Shown here: positions 1-6,168 of the stretch, piece after piece | Numbering within the stretch: position 1 is the first letter of the stretch | Layout: each line of letters begins with the position of its first letter | DNA from: Caldifarciminota bacterium | GTDB taxonomy: Bacteria > Hydrothermota > Tepidihabitantia > SM23-42 | NCBI GenBank assembly: GCA_023128195.1 | Contig: JAGMEL010000259.1 | Coordinates: forward strand, 1 to 8,333 | Direction: 5' to 3' | DNA: 8,333 nucleotides | The notes under the pieces: generated by a model | What the model was told of the DNA's origin: nothing | What the model saw: the letters and a program-made list of their open reading frames with translations, nothing else | Database searches by the model: none | Position numbers and translations under genes: made by a program

Positions 1-1331
1 ACTCTTTTTAAGGCTGATATAAGTCCTTGTTCAGCGCGTTCCCATTCTTCATCACTGCCCATGTACTTACCCTTTTTATCAATGTCACGTACAGAGAGAT
101 CAATATTGAATTTCTCAAAACCAAATTTTCTTAAAATGGTTAAGGTTAATTTCAAAACATTTGTAAGTTCTTGTACAATCTGATCAGGTCGACAAAAGAT
201 ATGGGCGTCATCCATAGTAAATCCGCGAACCCGCAGCAGACCGTGCAGGGTTCCAGAAAGTTCATTTCTATAAACAGCTGCTAATTCAGCATATTTTATA
301 GGTAAATCTTTATAACTACGTATCTTTGATTTATATATTAAGATATGACCAGGACAATTCATTGGTTTAAGAACATATTCTTCATTTTCAACGGGCAGGG
401 TGTACATATTATCACGGTAAAAATCATAATGTCCAGACTGATGCCATAGCCGTCCCCGGGCAATATGAGGGGTTGATATCATTTGATATCCTGCGGCATT
501 ATGCTCTTCGATCCAATAGTCTTCTGTAAGTTTCTTTATTATCGTACCTTTTGGATGCCAATAGACCAATCCTGCACCAGCTTCGTCAAATATCGAAAAA
601 AGTTCTAATTCAGTGCCCAACTTCCTGTGGTCTCGTCTTTTTGCTTCCTCAATTTTTTCAAGGTAATCACTTAACTCATCTTGGCTCGGGAACGCAATAC
701 CGTAGATTCTTGAAAGCATGGGCTGATTTACATCACCGCGCCAATAGGCTCCGGCAAGGCTCAACAATTTAAACGCATGAATAAATCCCGTGCTGGGAAT
801 ATGGGGGCCTCTACATAGATCAACAAAGTCGCCATTTCGATACAGGCTGAGTTTGTCATCGTCAATTTCTCTAATCATTTCAGTCTTATATGATTCATTC
901 TGTTTTTTGAAGAATTCAATAGCAGCTTCTTTTTTCATTATAATCCTCTCAAAAGGTATATCTTGTTTAATGATTTCAGCCATTTTTTCTTCTATATTCT
1001 TAAGATCTTCAGGTGAAAAGGGCTTAGCTATATCAAAATCATAGTAAAATCCCTGGTCAATTGAAGGTCCGATCGCCAGTTTGGCTTTTGGAAACAATGC
1101 CTTTACTGCAATTGCCATTATGTGGGATGCAGAGTGCCAGTATATTTTTTTACCTTGTTCAGTTGAAAAATCAATCAATTCTATGTCGCAACTTTGAGTA
1201 ATGTGCGCAGAAAGGTCATATAATTCGCCATTTAATTGAGCAGCAAAGACCTCTTTATTGTTTGTTAAATCGCTAATACGCGTACCTTTTTCGACCTCTA
1301 TGACTTTTTCATTTAACTTGATTTTCAGCAT
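1..1331 (-). CDS. thrS: Threonyl-tRNA synthetase, N-terminal 443 codons (C-terminus outside window)
   Basis: Charges tRNA-Thr with threonine in the cytoplasm and edits mischarged Ser-tRNA-Thr. The visible part has, in order: a TGS domain (about residues 1-60); the editing domain with its zinc-type ligands HSASH (H66, H70) and CRGPH (C173, H177); and the class II catalytic core with MNCPGH (C326), motif 2 VYRNE (R355) and the DDAHIFC histidine (H377). C326 and H377 are spaced as in the catalytic zinc site of the family. Motif 3 and the anticodon-binding domain, about 200 residues, lie off the left edge. I chose the ATG at 1331 because a consensus promoter ends six bases before it. An in-frame ATG at 1358 would add MKKIIYNCN but lies inside the promoter spacer. 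With the 1331 start the mRNA would be leaderless. No T-box leader is present. Family assignment is secure; the start is likely. Confidence 0.97.
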   Translation of the reverse strand, partial: MLKIKLNEKVIEVEKGTRISDLTNNKEVFAAQLNGELYDLSAHITQSCDIELIDFSTEQGKKIYWHSASHIMAIAVKALFPKAKLAIGPSIDQGFYYDFDIAKPFSPEDLKNIEEKMAEIIKQDIPFERIIMKKEAAIEFFKKQNESYKTEMIREIDDDKLSLYRNGDFVDLCRGPHIPSTGFIHAFKLLSLAGAYWRGDVNQPMLSRIYGIAFPSQDELSDYLEKIEEAKRRDHRKLGTELELFSIFDEAGAGLVYWHPKGTIIKKLTEDYWIEEHNAAGYQMISTPHIARGRLWHQSGHYDFYRDNMYTLPVENEEYVLKPMNCPGHILIYKSKIRSYKDLPIKYAELAAVYRNELSGTLHGLLRVRGFTMDDAHIFCRPDQIVQELTNVLKLTLTILRKFGFEKFNIDLSVRDIDKKGKYMGSDEEWERAEQGLISALKR

Positions 1332-1337
1332 ATTGCA

Positions 1338-1365
1338 ATTATAAATTATTTTTTTCATTTGTCAA
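1338..1365 (-). promoter_or_regulatory. Sigma70-type promoter of thrS, predicted leaderless
   Basis: TTGACA (1365-1360) is followed by a 16-bp spacer and a perfect TATAAT (1343-1338). Six bases (TGCAAT) then lead directly to the ATG at 1331, so +1 is predicted at the A of the start codon. The -35 is preceded by TA, as at three other promoters in the window. A competing in-frame ATG (1358) lies between the two boxes and could only be used from a more upstream promoter, which I do not see. Confidence 0.8.
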
Positions 1366-1382
1366 TAGTTATACTGCTGACA
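1360..1382. promoter_or_regulatory. Imperfect dyad over the thrS -35, possible operator
   Basis: A 23-bp near-palindrome: outer arms TGTCA and TGACA, inner arms AGT and ACT, centred on 1371. Eight of eleven pairs are Watson-Crick, one is a G-T, and two mismatch. It covers the -35 hexamer of the thrS promoter. The symmetry is seen directly; a repressor-binding role is inference. Confidence 0.35.
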
Positions 1383-1398
1383 TTTATTATTAGGTTAG

Positions 1399-1442
1399 GG
1401 TTTGGAAGCCGCAATAAAAAACCCGGCATCCATACCCAAACC
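1399..1442. other. Divergent intergenic region with alternative inverted repeats
   Basis: Between the divergent thrS and EamA promoters, GGTTTGG (1399-1405) can pair with CCAAACC (1436-1442), enclosing GCCG (1408-1411) and CGGC (1424-1427). A mutually exclusive alternative pairs GGGTTT (1398-1403) with AAACCC (1419-1424). By the predicted start sites this DNA is in neither mRNA, so any role would be at the DNA level or in an unrecognised transcript. Otherwise the 164-bp gap contains only the two promoters. Confidence 0.25.
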
Positions 1443-1462
1443 AATCTTCCATACGTATCGTC

Positions 1463-1490
1463 TTGACTTCCAGTCTTTCTTAATTATAAT
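1463..1490 (+). promoter_or_regulatory. Sigma70-type promoter of the EamA operon, predicted leaderless
   Basis: TTGACT (1463-1468), 16-bp spacer, TATAAT (1485-1490), then CACTT and the ATG at 1496. Only five bases separate the -10 from the start codon, so the transcript should begin at the ATG or within a base or two of it. An 8-bp palindrome, ATACGTAT (1451-1458), sits just upstream of the -35. Confidence 0.78.
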
Positions 1491-1495
1491 CACTT

Positions 1496-1897
1496 ATGGA
1501 TTACATTAAATATGCATTTATTGCTATGGTTGGGTGGGGTTTCTGGGCTATTGGCAGTAAGATAATGACCCGTTATTTTAATACTGTAAGTACCTCATTC
1601 TGGATATCTTTATGTTCGATTATTTTTTTATCACTTTACATGATTTTCCGGAAGAATTTAATGATAAATAAATATGTTTTTTATGCCCTGCCGATCGGGT
1701 TTATTTGTTTAATTGCAATCCTTGCATTCTATAAGGCATTAAAAATTGGCCCTATTTCAGTTGTCGTACCATTGACAAATATGTATGTTATTTTTCCTGT
1801 ACTTTTTGGTTTTATTGTGCTCAAAGAACCAATAACGCTTACAAGAATTATTGGCATAATATGTGCAGTCTTAGCGACTATTTTTCTCTCATTATGA
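1496..1897 (+). CDS. Half-size EamA/DMT-family membrane transporter
   Basis: A 133-residue integral membrane protein of the drug/metabolite transporter superfamily. About five hydrophobic segments are visible (roughly 5-24, 33-51, 60-79, 85-108, 114-133). The stretch ALKIGPISVV followed by a proline-containing helix and ending VLKEPIT is the typical EamA signature. Most EamA proteins have two such domains and about ten helices; this has one, so it should work as a dimer, like the single-domain five-helix subgroup. The substrate cannot be read from sequence. It heads a three-gene operon; its TGA overlaps the ATG of the next gene (ATGA, 1894-1897), implying translational coupling. The start follows the promoter by five bases and has no Shine-Dalgarno. 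It may move a sugar or precursor handled by the neighbouring GlmU-like protein, but that is a guess from context. Confidence 0.85.
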   Translation: MDYIKYAFIAMVGWGFWAIGSKIMTRYFNTVSTSFWISLCSIIFLSLYMIFRKNLMINKYVFYALPIGFICLIAILAFYKALKIGPISVVVPLTNMYVIFPVLFGFIVLKEPITLTRIIGIICAVLATIFLSL

Positions 1898-3048
1898 AAG
1901 TAATTATCTACGAAAAAAACACTGAAAATTTTTATCCTCTAACCAATCTATTCCCACAATTCAATTTAAGAATTGGTATGAAATCGATTGCAGAGAATAT
2001 TAAGTATTATTGTACAAAACTGAAAATTGATTATATTTGTCGTGACGTATTTAGATTTAAAGAGATTAACCCCAAAGGGCCTGCTATATATATATCCGGT
2101 CAATGTATAATCACAGAAAAATTCGATTTTCCAAAAGAAGAAGTAAAATTTTTAATCGGTTCAAAACCAGCAGGGTTTATAAAATACAAACCACCTTTTC
2201 CAAAAAATCTTAAAGAAATCGATAAAGTATTGAAGTCCATTAAAAAAACCAAAAAGCTCCCGGGTTTTATTTTGAATAATGTTTGGGACTTAATCAAATA
2301 TAATGAACCCATGCTCATCCATCATTTTAAAATGAAAAAAGGAAAGAGTAAAACACATAAAGGTATTTGTATTATCGGTAACAAAAAAAACGTCTACGTG
2401 GCAAAAAATGCGGTAATTCATAATCTGGTGTGCATCGATGTCTCAGACGGACCGGTTTATATTGATAAGGGTGCAGTAATTCGACCGTTTACAACTATTA
2501 TTGGGCCTTCATATATCGGTCGTGATACAATTGTTGAGCGAGCAAAGATCATAAAGTCAAGCATCGGTCCGGTATGCCGTATGGGCGGTGAGGTAGAAGC
2601 ATGTATTTTCCAGGGGTACTCTAATAAATATCATGAGGGTTTTATAGGCCACTCATTTATTGGCGAATGGGTAAATTTAGGAGCCCTTACTACTAATTCC
2701 GATATAAAAAATAATTATGGTTCTGTGAAAGTATTATATGGGAAAAAGAGAATCGATTCAGGGGTGATAAAATTAGGATGTTTTATTGGTGATCATACAA
2801 AAATAGGTATTGGTACCTTAATTCCTACCGGTGCAGTAATTAGTAGTTTTGTAAACTTTTTTGGCGGTGGGATGATGCCGGGATTTATTTCCTCCTTTAA
2901 ATGGTTGACCGCAGAAAAACAAGAGGATTATAAGCTTGAAAAGGCAATAACTACGGCAAAGATAGTAATGAAGAGAAGAAATATAAAGATGTCAAAACAG
3001 TATGAAGACTTAATCAGAATGAATTATAAATGGCGAAATTTGTTGTAG
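1894..3048 (+). CDS. GlmU-like sugar nucleotidyltransferase / left-handed beta-helix protein
   Basis: A 384-residue protein of the family with an N-terminal NTP_transf_4 domain and a C-terminal hexapeptide-repeat beta-helix, often annotated as putative sugar nucleotidyltransferase or GlmU-like. The N-terminus MKVIIYEKNT..NFYPLT fits the family start, and LRIGM (25-29) matches its conserved turn. The helix runs about 185-325 and holds the characteristic block HEGFIGHSFIGEWVNLGA (247-264) and SDIKNNYG (269-276). A C-terminal helical tail follows. I chose ATG 1894 over an in-frame ATG at 1861, because 1894 makes the ATGA overlap with the transporter and restores the family N-terminus. The position that usually reads TRP after PLT reads LFP here (19-21), so nucleotidyl transfer may be weakened. 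A role in making an activated sugar for envelope polymers is likely but the substrate is unknown. It overlaps cmk by 19 bases. Confidence 0.85.
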   Translation: MKVIIYEKNTENFYPLTNLFPQFNLRIGMKSIAENIKYYCTKLKIDYICRDVFRFKEINPKGPAIYISGQCIITEKFDFPKEEVKFLIGSKPAGFIKYKPPFPKNLKEIDKVLKSIKKTKKLPGFILNNVWDLIKYNEPMLIHHFKMKKGKSKTHKGICIIGNKKNVYVAKNAVIHNLVCIDVSDGPVYIDKGAVIRPFTTIIGPSYIGRDTIVERAKIIKSSIGPVCRMGGEVEACIFQGYSNKYHEGFIGHSFIGEWVNLGALTTNSDIKNNYGSVKVLYGKKRIDSGVIKLGCFIGDHTKIGIGTLIPTGAVISSFVNFFGGGMMPGFISSFKWLTAEKQEDYKLEKAITTAKIVMKRRNIKMSKQYEDLIRMNYKWRNLL

Positions 3049-3704
3049 CAATTGACGGTGGTGCAGGATCAGGTAAGAGTACAACAGCAAAAGCAGTTGC
3101 TAAAAGATTAAATTTTTTCTATCTCGATACTGGTGCAATGTACCGTGCAGCTACATTAAAATATTTACAGTGCCGGGGTAGCACAGATAATATTGATAGG
3201 GCACTCGTAAAAGAAATTATAAAGCAGACAAGGATCGACCTGCGACAGCAGAATTCTGAAAACCATGTATTTCTTGATAACAAGAATGTTACGTTAGAGA
3301 TAAGAACACACCGGGTCAATAATTTTGTATCTCCAATTTCGGCAATCCCCGAGGTGCGCGAGTGGATGGTGGAAAAACAACGAGAGGTTGCTGAGGGTAA
3401 AAATGTCGTGTGTGAGGGTAGGGATATTGGAACTGTTGTATTTCCTGATGCACAGGTGAAGATTTACATGCAGGCTGATTTAAAAATGAGAGCACAGAGG
3501 AGGCAGAAGGAATTAGACGCGAAGAACATAAAGGCAGATTTAGATAAAGTTATAGAAAACCTAAAATTCAGGGACAAGTATGATTCAAGCCGCGAGCATT
3601 CACCATTAAAAAAAGCCGCGGATGCTATTGTTGTTGACACAACAAATATCACCATTGAGCAAGAAGTCGATCTTGTTGAGAAAATAGTACGAGAGAAACT
3701 ATGA
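3030..3704 (+). CDS. cmk: Cytidylate kinase
   Basis: Phosphorylates CMP and dCMP with ATP in pyrimidine nucleotide salvage and RNA-turnover recycling; cytoplasmic. The 224-residue length is normal for the bacterial enzyme. Visible motifs: P-loop GGAGSGKS (10-17), YLDTGAMYRA (31-40), EGRDIGT (129-135, base recognition region), and RDKYDSSREHSPL (181-193), the lid and CMP-binding arginine region. The usual proline of the DGPAGSGKS motif is glycine here, a mild change. The start lies inside the end of the preceding gene (19-base overlap in another frame) and lacks a Shine-Dalgarno, so translation probably depends on coupling. It is the last gene of the operon; no T-rich intrinsic terminator follows, but two structured elements lie in the gap to the convergent miaA. 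Confidence 0.97.
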   Translation: MAKFVVAIDGGAGSGKSTTAKAVAKRLNFFYLDTGAMYRAATLKYLQCRGSTDNIDRALVKEIIKQTRIDLRQQNSENHVFLDNKNVTLEIRTHRVNNFVSPISAIPEVREWMVEKQREVAEGKNVVCEGRDIGTVVFPDAQVKIYMQADLKMRAQRRQKELDAKNIKADLDKVIENLKFRDKYDSSREHSPLKKAADAIVVDTTNITIEQEVDLVEKIVREKL

Positions 3705-3705
3705 G

Positions 3706-3746
3706 AAATACCTAACCCTGAATTAAGTTCAGGGCAAAATACCTAA
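3706..3746. repeat. Short hairpin flanked by 10-bp direct repeats
   Basis: AAATACCTAA occurs at 3706-3715 and again at 3737-3746. Between them lies CCCTGAA - TTAAG - TTCAGGG (3716-3734), a perfect 7-bp stem, followed by CA. Flanking direct repeats around a palindrome resemble a miniature insertion with a target duplication, and the hairpin directly follows the cmk stop. There is no U-tract after it, so it is not a textbook intrinsic terminator. Confidence 0.5.
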
Positions 3747-3802
3747 ATGCCTAAAGAGATATTCTGGTTAATTGATGTGGGGGTAAATCGTTAAATAGTA
3801 CG

Positions 3803-3854
3803 CAGGACTGACAGCACTTGTGCTGTCTTGACACCACGAGTGGTGTCAATCCTG
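3803..3854. repeat. Tandem compensated palindromes, possible three-way junction at the convergent gene ends
   Basis: Two adjacent palindromes, GACAGCAC-TT-GTGCTGTC (3810-3827) and GACACCAC-GA-GTGGTGTC (3830-3847), are enclosed by CAGGA (3803-3807) and TCCTG (3850-3854). The two units differ in the fifth base pair by a G-C to C-G swap that keeps the pairing, and in the two loop bases. As RNA each would close as CUUG or CGAG tetraloops. The element covers the last nine bases of miaA including its stop codon. It may act as a bidirectional 3' end structure, but no T-tract is present on either side. Confidence 0.6.
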
Positions 3855-4778
3855 GAGAGTTAGGTGTGGTAGCAACTTTCTAATTTGGGCAATAATGTTT
3901 TTAACAATATCTGGATCTTCCGGGTTATACCACGGTAAACCGGTGATTTTATTGAACCAGGTAATTTGCCGTTTGGCAAAATTTCTTGTTCTACATTTTG
4001 CTTTTTCTATTGCCGCTTCACAAGTTAATTTCCCTTGTAGATATTCAATAATCTCTTTATATCCAATTGTTCGTAAAGCACTTGACTCTGGATTAAAGCC
4101 CTTTTTTAAAAGTGATGTCACCTCTTCTATTAGACCATTATTTAGCATGCCATCAAATCGATTATTAATTCTTTGATACAATTCTTCTCGAGGTAAATTT
4201 AACCCTATATAATAAGGAAGATATTTCGACTTTCTCTTTTTCTTTTTAATCAAAGTGCTTAAGGGTTTACCTGTCATTGCGTATACTTCAAGCCCTCTCA
4301 GTATTCTCTGTTTATCCCGGGGATTAATTTTTTTTGCCCATTCTGGATCAACGGATAATAATTTTTCATAAAGATAATCTAATCCATGTTCAGCCAGCAT
4401 GCATATTAGTTTTTCTTTGTTCTTTTTATCTGATTCGGGTAGTTTGTGAAGGGGATTGAATAGTGACCTGATATATAATCCGGTTCCGCCACATATGATA
4501 GGTATATTTCCTTTCATTATTATTTGTTCAATTTTTGCCTCGGCGTCGCGGGCAAATTGGCCGCAGGAGTAAGTATTATCTGGATGGATAAAATCTATTA
4601 AATGAATGTTTATTTTTTTTCTTTCTTTTCTGGTCGGTTTGGCTGTGCCAATATTTAAGTATTTATATATTTGTCGGGAATCGGCGGAGATGATTTCCCC
4701 TGATATTCTTCTGGCGATTTCAATTGCTACTTTTGTTTTACCTACGGCAGTAGGCCCAACAATAGTTAAAACCTTCAT
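3846..4778 (-). CDS. miaA: tRNA dimethylallyltransferase
   Basis: Transfers a dimethylallyl group to N6 of A37 in tRNAs reading UNN codons, the first step to ms2i6A. The full-length 310-residue protein shows the P-loop GPTAVGKT (8-15), ADSRQIYKYLNIGTAKP (32-48) with the family's substrate-binding aspartate D33, CGGTGLYIRSL (96-106), the tRNA-contact region RFDGML followed by GLIEEV, GYKEII, and the C-terminal TRNFAKRQITWF block. No strong promoter or Shine-Dalgarno lies before the ATG; the best -10 match, CGTAAT, is poor and has no -35. It therefore most likely depends on read-through from the prepilin peptidase 116 bp upstream. Its stop codon lies inside the structured element at 3803-3854. 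Confidence 0.97.
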   Translation of the reverse strand: MKVLTIVGPTAVGKTKVAIEIARRISGEIISADSRQIYKYLNIGTAKPTRKERKKINIHLIDFIHPDNTYSCGQFARDAEAKIEQIIMKGNIPIICGGTGLYIRSLFNPLHKLPESDKKNKEKLICMLAEHGLDYLYEKLLSVDPEWAKKINPRDKQRILRGLEVYAMTGKPLSTLIKKKKRKSKYLPYYIGLNLPREELYQRINNRFDGMLNNGLIEEVTSLLKKGFNPESSALRTIGYKEIIEYLQGKLTCEAAIEKAKCRTRNFAKRQITWFNKITGLPWYNPEDPDIVKNIIAQIRKLLPHLTLQD

Positions 4779-4815
4779 TACAGATTACGCAGATATCCAG
4801 ATGCTAAAGTTATGT

Positions 4816-4875
4816 TTGGATATTGGATTTTTGAATTTGGAAATTGTTTGGAACTTGGAATTTGGTATTTGGAAT
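4816..4875. repeat. Degenerate 7-bp tandem repeat, unit TTGGAAT
   Basis: On the plus strand eight heptamers follow one another: TTGGATA, TTGGATT, TTTGAAT, TTGGAAA, then a 4-base insertion TTGT, and TTGGAAC, TTGGAAT, TTGGTAT, TTGGAAT. Short ORFs across it give the artefactual pattern LEFGIWNLE and are not genes. It fills most of the gap between the prepilin peptidase stop and the miaA start. I recall similar tracts between genes of various uncultured bacterial phyla; their function is unknown. Confidence 0.75.
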
Positions 4876-4876
4876 T

Positions 4877-4894
4877 TAATGGCGCGAGCCATTA
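4877..4894 (-). other. Small hairpin immediately after the prepilin peptidase stop
   Basis: TAATGGC - GCGA - GCCATTA on the plus strand is a perfect 7-bp stem with a 4-base loop, abutting the stop codon at 4895-4897. Reading in the direction of the minus-strand genes it is followed by AATTCC rather than a T-run, so it may be a processing or stability element or a weak attenuator before miaA rather than a strong terminator. Confidence 0.4.
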
Positions 4895-5665
4895 TTATAA
4901 ATTTATTCCCAGGAGAGCGAAGAAGTGGATGATTTGCGGTTTAAAAATAATAACTATTACTCCTCCAATCGCCAAGAATGGTCCAAATGGTATTGGACTT
5001 TCCCGGCTTTGATGTGTGGCGATGATATAAATAACACCTAATACCGCACCTACGAAGGCGCCGATAAAAATCGATGTAATGATCAAAGGAAAACCAACAA
5101 ACGCACCAATCATTGCGCTAAGATATACATCACCAAGGCCCATTACTTCTTTTTTATATGTCCATCCGCCAATTACTCTAATTAAAAGAATTAACCCACC
5201 GCCAAAGACCGCACCGATTAGACCGAGGATGAAATTACCTTTCATTATTTGAAAAACTAAGCCAATAAATATGCCCGGGATAGATAAAATATCAGGAATA
5301 ATCTGATATGAGAAATCAATTCCCGAGATAACTATTAAAGAACAGAAGAAAAATACATAGAAGAAAAACTCAAGTCCGAGATTATATTTAATGAACAAAT
5401 AAAAAAATAAACATCCGGTAACCAATTCAACAAATGGATAACGAATAGATATTTGTTTTTGACATCCCGAGCATTTTCCTCTTAAAAGTAGGTAACTAAC
5501 CAAAGGTATATTTTCATACCATTCAATAGGTTTTTTGCAGTGGGGACAGAATGAGTTGGGTTTGATAATACTTATTCCTTTTGGTATTCGAAACATTAAT
5601 ACATTGAGGAAGCTGCCTATTACAGCACCAAATAGAAAAGAGAATATGTAATATATGATTTTCAA
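4895..5665 (-). CDS. pilD: Type IV prepilin peptidase (A24 aspartic protease family)
   Basis: An inner-membrane protease that cleaves, and usually N-methylates, type IV pilin-like precursors and pseudopilins. The 256-residue protein begins with a membrane segment ending in GSFLNVLMFRIPKG (17-30), a family hallmark. A zinc-type cytoplasmic loop follows with CPHC (40-43) and CSGC (65-68), then a multi-helix peptidase domain. The two catalytic aspartates are D117 in GIDFSYQIIPD and D179 in GLGD. The usual lysine of GxGDVK is tyrosine (GLGDVY). PFGPFLAIGG (226-235) is another conserved turn. The start is TTG, sharing TTGA with the upstream stop; the next ATG would remove the first helix. AAGGA lies about ten bases upstream. 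No pilin gene is in the window, so its substrates must be encoded elsewhere. Confidence 0.95.
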   Translation of the reverse strand: MKIIYYIFSFLFGAVIGSFLNVLMFRIPKGISIIKPNSFCPHCKKPIEWYENIPLVSYLLLRGKCSGCQKQISIRYPFVELVTGCLFFYLFIKYNLGLEFFFYVFFFCSLIVISGIDFSYQIIPDILSIPGIFIGLVFQIMKGNFILGLIGAVFGGGLILLIRVIGGWTYKKEVMGLGDVYLSAMIGAFVGFPLIITSIFIGAFVGAVLGVIYIIATHQSRESPIPFGPFLAIGGVIVIIFKPQIIHFFALLGINL

Positions 5666-6084
5666 ATATTTTTATCCTTAAGGTTAAAATATACACCGTA
5701 TGAACTGAGACATGTATCGAGCTCATTGATGCTTTTAGAGATAATTTCCAAAATCTGAGAATGTGTATACTCATTCATTTTGGGGAGAGCTAAAACAGCT
5801 TTTTTTACACCCGGGACAAGTGAGGACACAATAATTTCTCGTTCGGCAAGGCTTATGAAGATATCAGCTCTGTTTAACGGCTCTCGATAATCATTTTCAA
5901 GGATAATACCGTGGCCAATATCAACGAGTGATTTTATTAAACTATAAAATAGATATTTCATTCTGTCCAAAATTTTTGTGCGATCCGGTGATTCCAATAA
6001 ATCCGCTTTTTTTGTTGTTGATTTTATTTCATCAATATTTTTTTTAAGATCTTCATACGTCGATTTAAATTTTTCATAGTCCAT
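5662..6084 (-). CDS. HepT/DUF86-like HEPN-fold protein lacking the RNase motif
   Basis: A 140-residue, mainly helical soluble protein. The middle part, KYLFYSLIKSLVDIGHGIILENDYREPLN (43-71, shown for reference in short: YSLIKSLVDIGHGIILE), followed by a SLAEREII helix, matches the layout of HepT-type (DUF86) HEPN toxins. Where such proteins carry the catalytic R-x4-6-H motif, this one reads GVKKAVLALPKM (92-103), with no arginine-histidine pair, so RNase activity is unlikely. No MNT nucleotidyltransferase antitoxin is adjacent. It shares TTGA with the prepilin peptidase start and is presumably co-transcribed and coupled with it. The ATG lies five bases after a consensus -10 box, so the mRNA should be leaderless. 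Family assignment is from pattern memory and is moderate; the function is unknown. Confidence 0.6.
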   Translation of the reverse strand: MDYEKFKSTYEDLKKNIDEIKSTTKKADLLESPDRTKILDRMKYLFYSLIKSLVDIGHGIILENDYREPLNRADIFISLAEREIIVSSLVPGVKKAVLALPKMNEYTHSQILEIISKSINELDTCLSSYGVYFNLKDKNI

Positions 6085-6089
6085 ACTGT

Positions 6090-6117
6090 AATATACTTAT
6101 TAAAGACATTTTGTCAA
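6090..6117 (-). promoter_or_regulatory. Sigma70-type promoter of the HEPN-pilD(-miaA) operon, predicted leaderless
   Basis: TTGACA (6117-6112), 16-bp spacer, TATATT (6095-6090), then ACAGT and the ATG at 6084. The -35 is preceded by TA and followed by AAA, as in the promoter of the lysine-rich gene just upstream. Part of the -35 and spacer forms the small dyad GACA-AAA-TGTC. Confidence 0.78.
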
Positions 6118-6132
6118 TACGGTACATATTAA

Positions 6133-6165
6133 ATGAAGAAGGGGGGAAATACCCCCCTTCTTCAT
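6133..6165 (-). terminator. Strong hairpin terminator of the lysine-rich protein gene
   Basis: A perfect 14-bp stem, ATGAAGAAGGGGGG against CCCCCCTTCTTCAT, with a 5-base loop. It starts three bases after the stop codon of the lysine-rich gene. In that gene's direction the stem is followed by TTAATATG, a weak U-tract. It separates the gene from the promoter of the HEPN operon only 16 bp further on. Confidence 0.8.
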
Positions 6166-6168
6166 AAA

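Noticed and set aside
551..1044. Plus-strand ORFs at 551-772 and 790-1044
   Set aside because: They are antisense shadows of thrS, whose protein sequence is clearly conserved on the minus strand.
1332..1358. In-frame ATG at 1358 as the thrS start, adding nine residues
   Set aside because: It lies between the -35 and -10 of a near-perfect promoter, so the main transcript would not contain it, and the added residues lie ahead of a normal TGS-domain start.
1861..1893. ATG at 1861 as start of the GlmU-like gene
   Set aside because: It lies deep inside the transporter gene; the family N-terminus begins at MKVIIYE from 1894, which forms a neat ATGA overlap.
4606..5012. Plus-strand ORFs crossing the TTGGAAT repeat
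   Set aside because: Their LEFGIWNLE-type sequence is produced by the 7-bp repeat, and they overlap the conserved miaA and pilD genes.
5662..6084. Toxin-antitoxin module (HepT/MntA type)
   Set aside because: The RNase motif is missing and no nucleotidyltransferase gene is adjacent.
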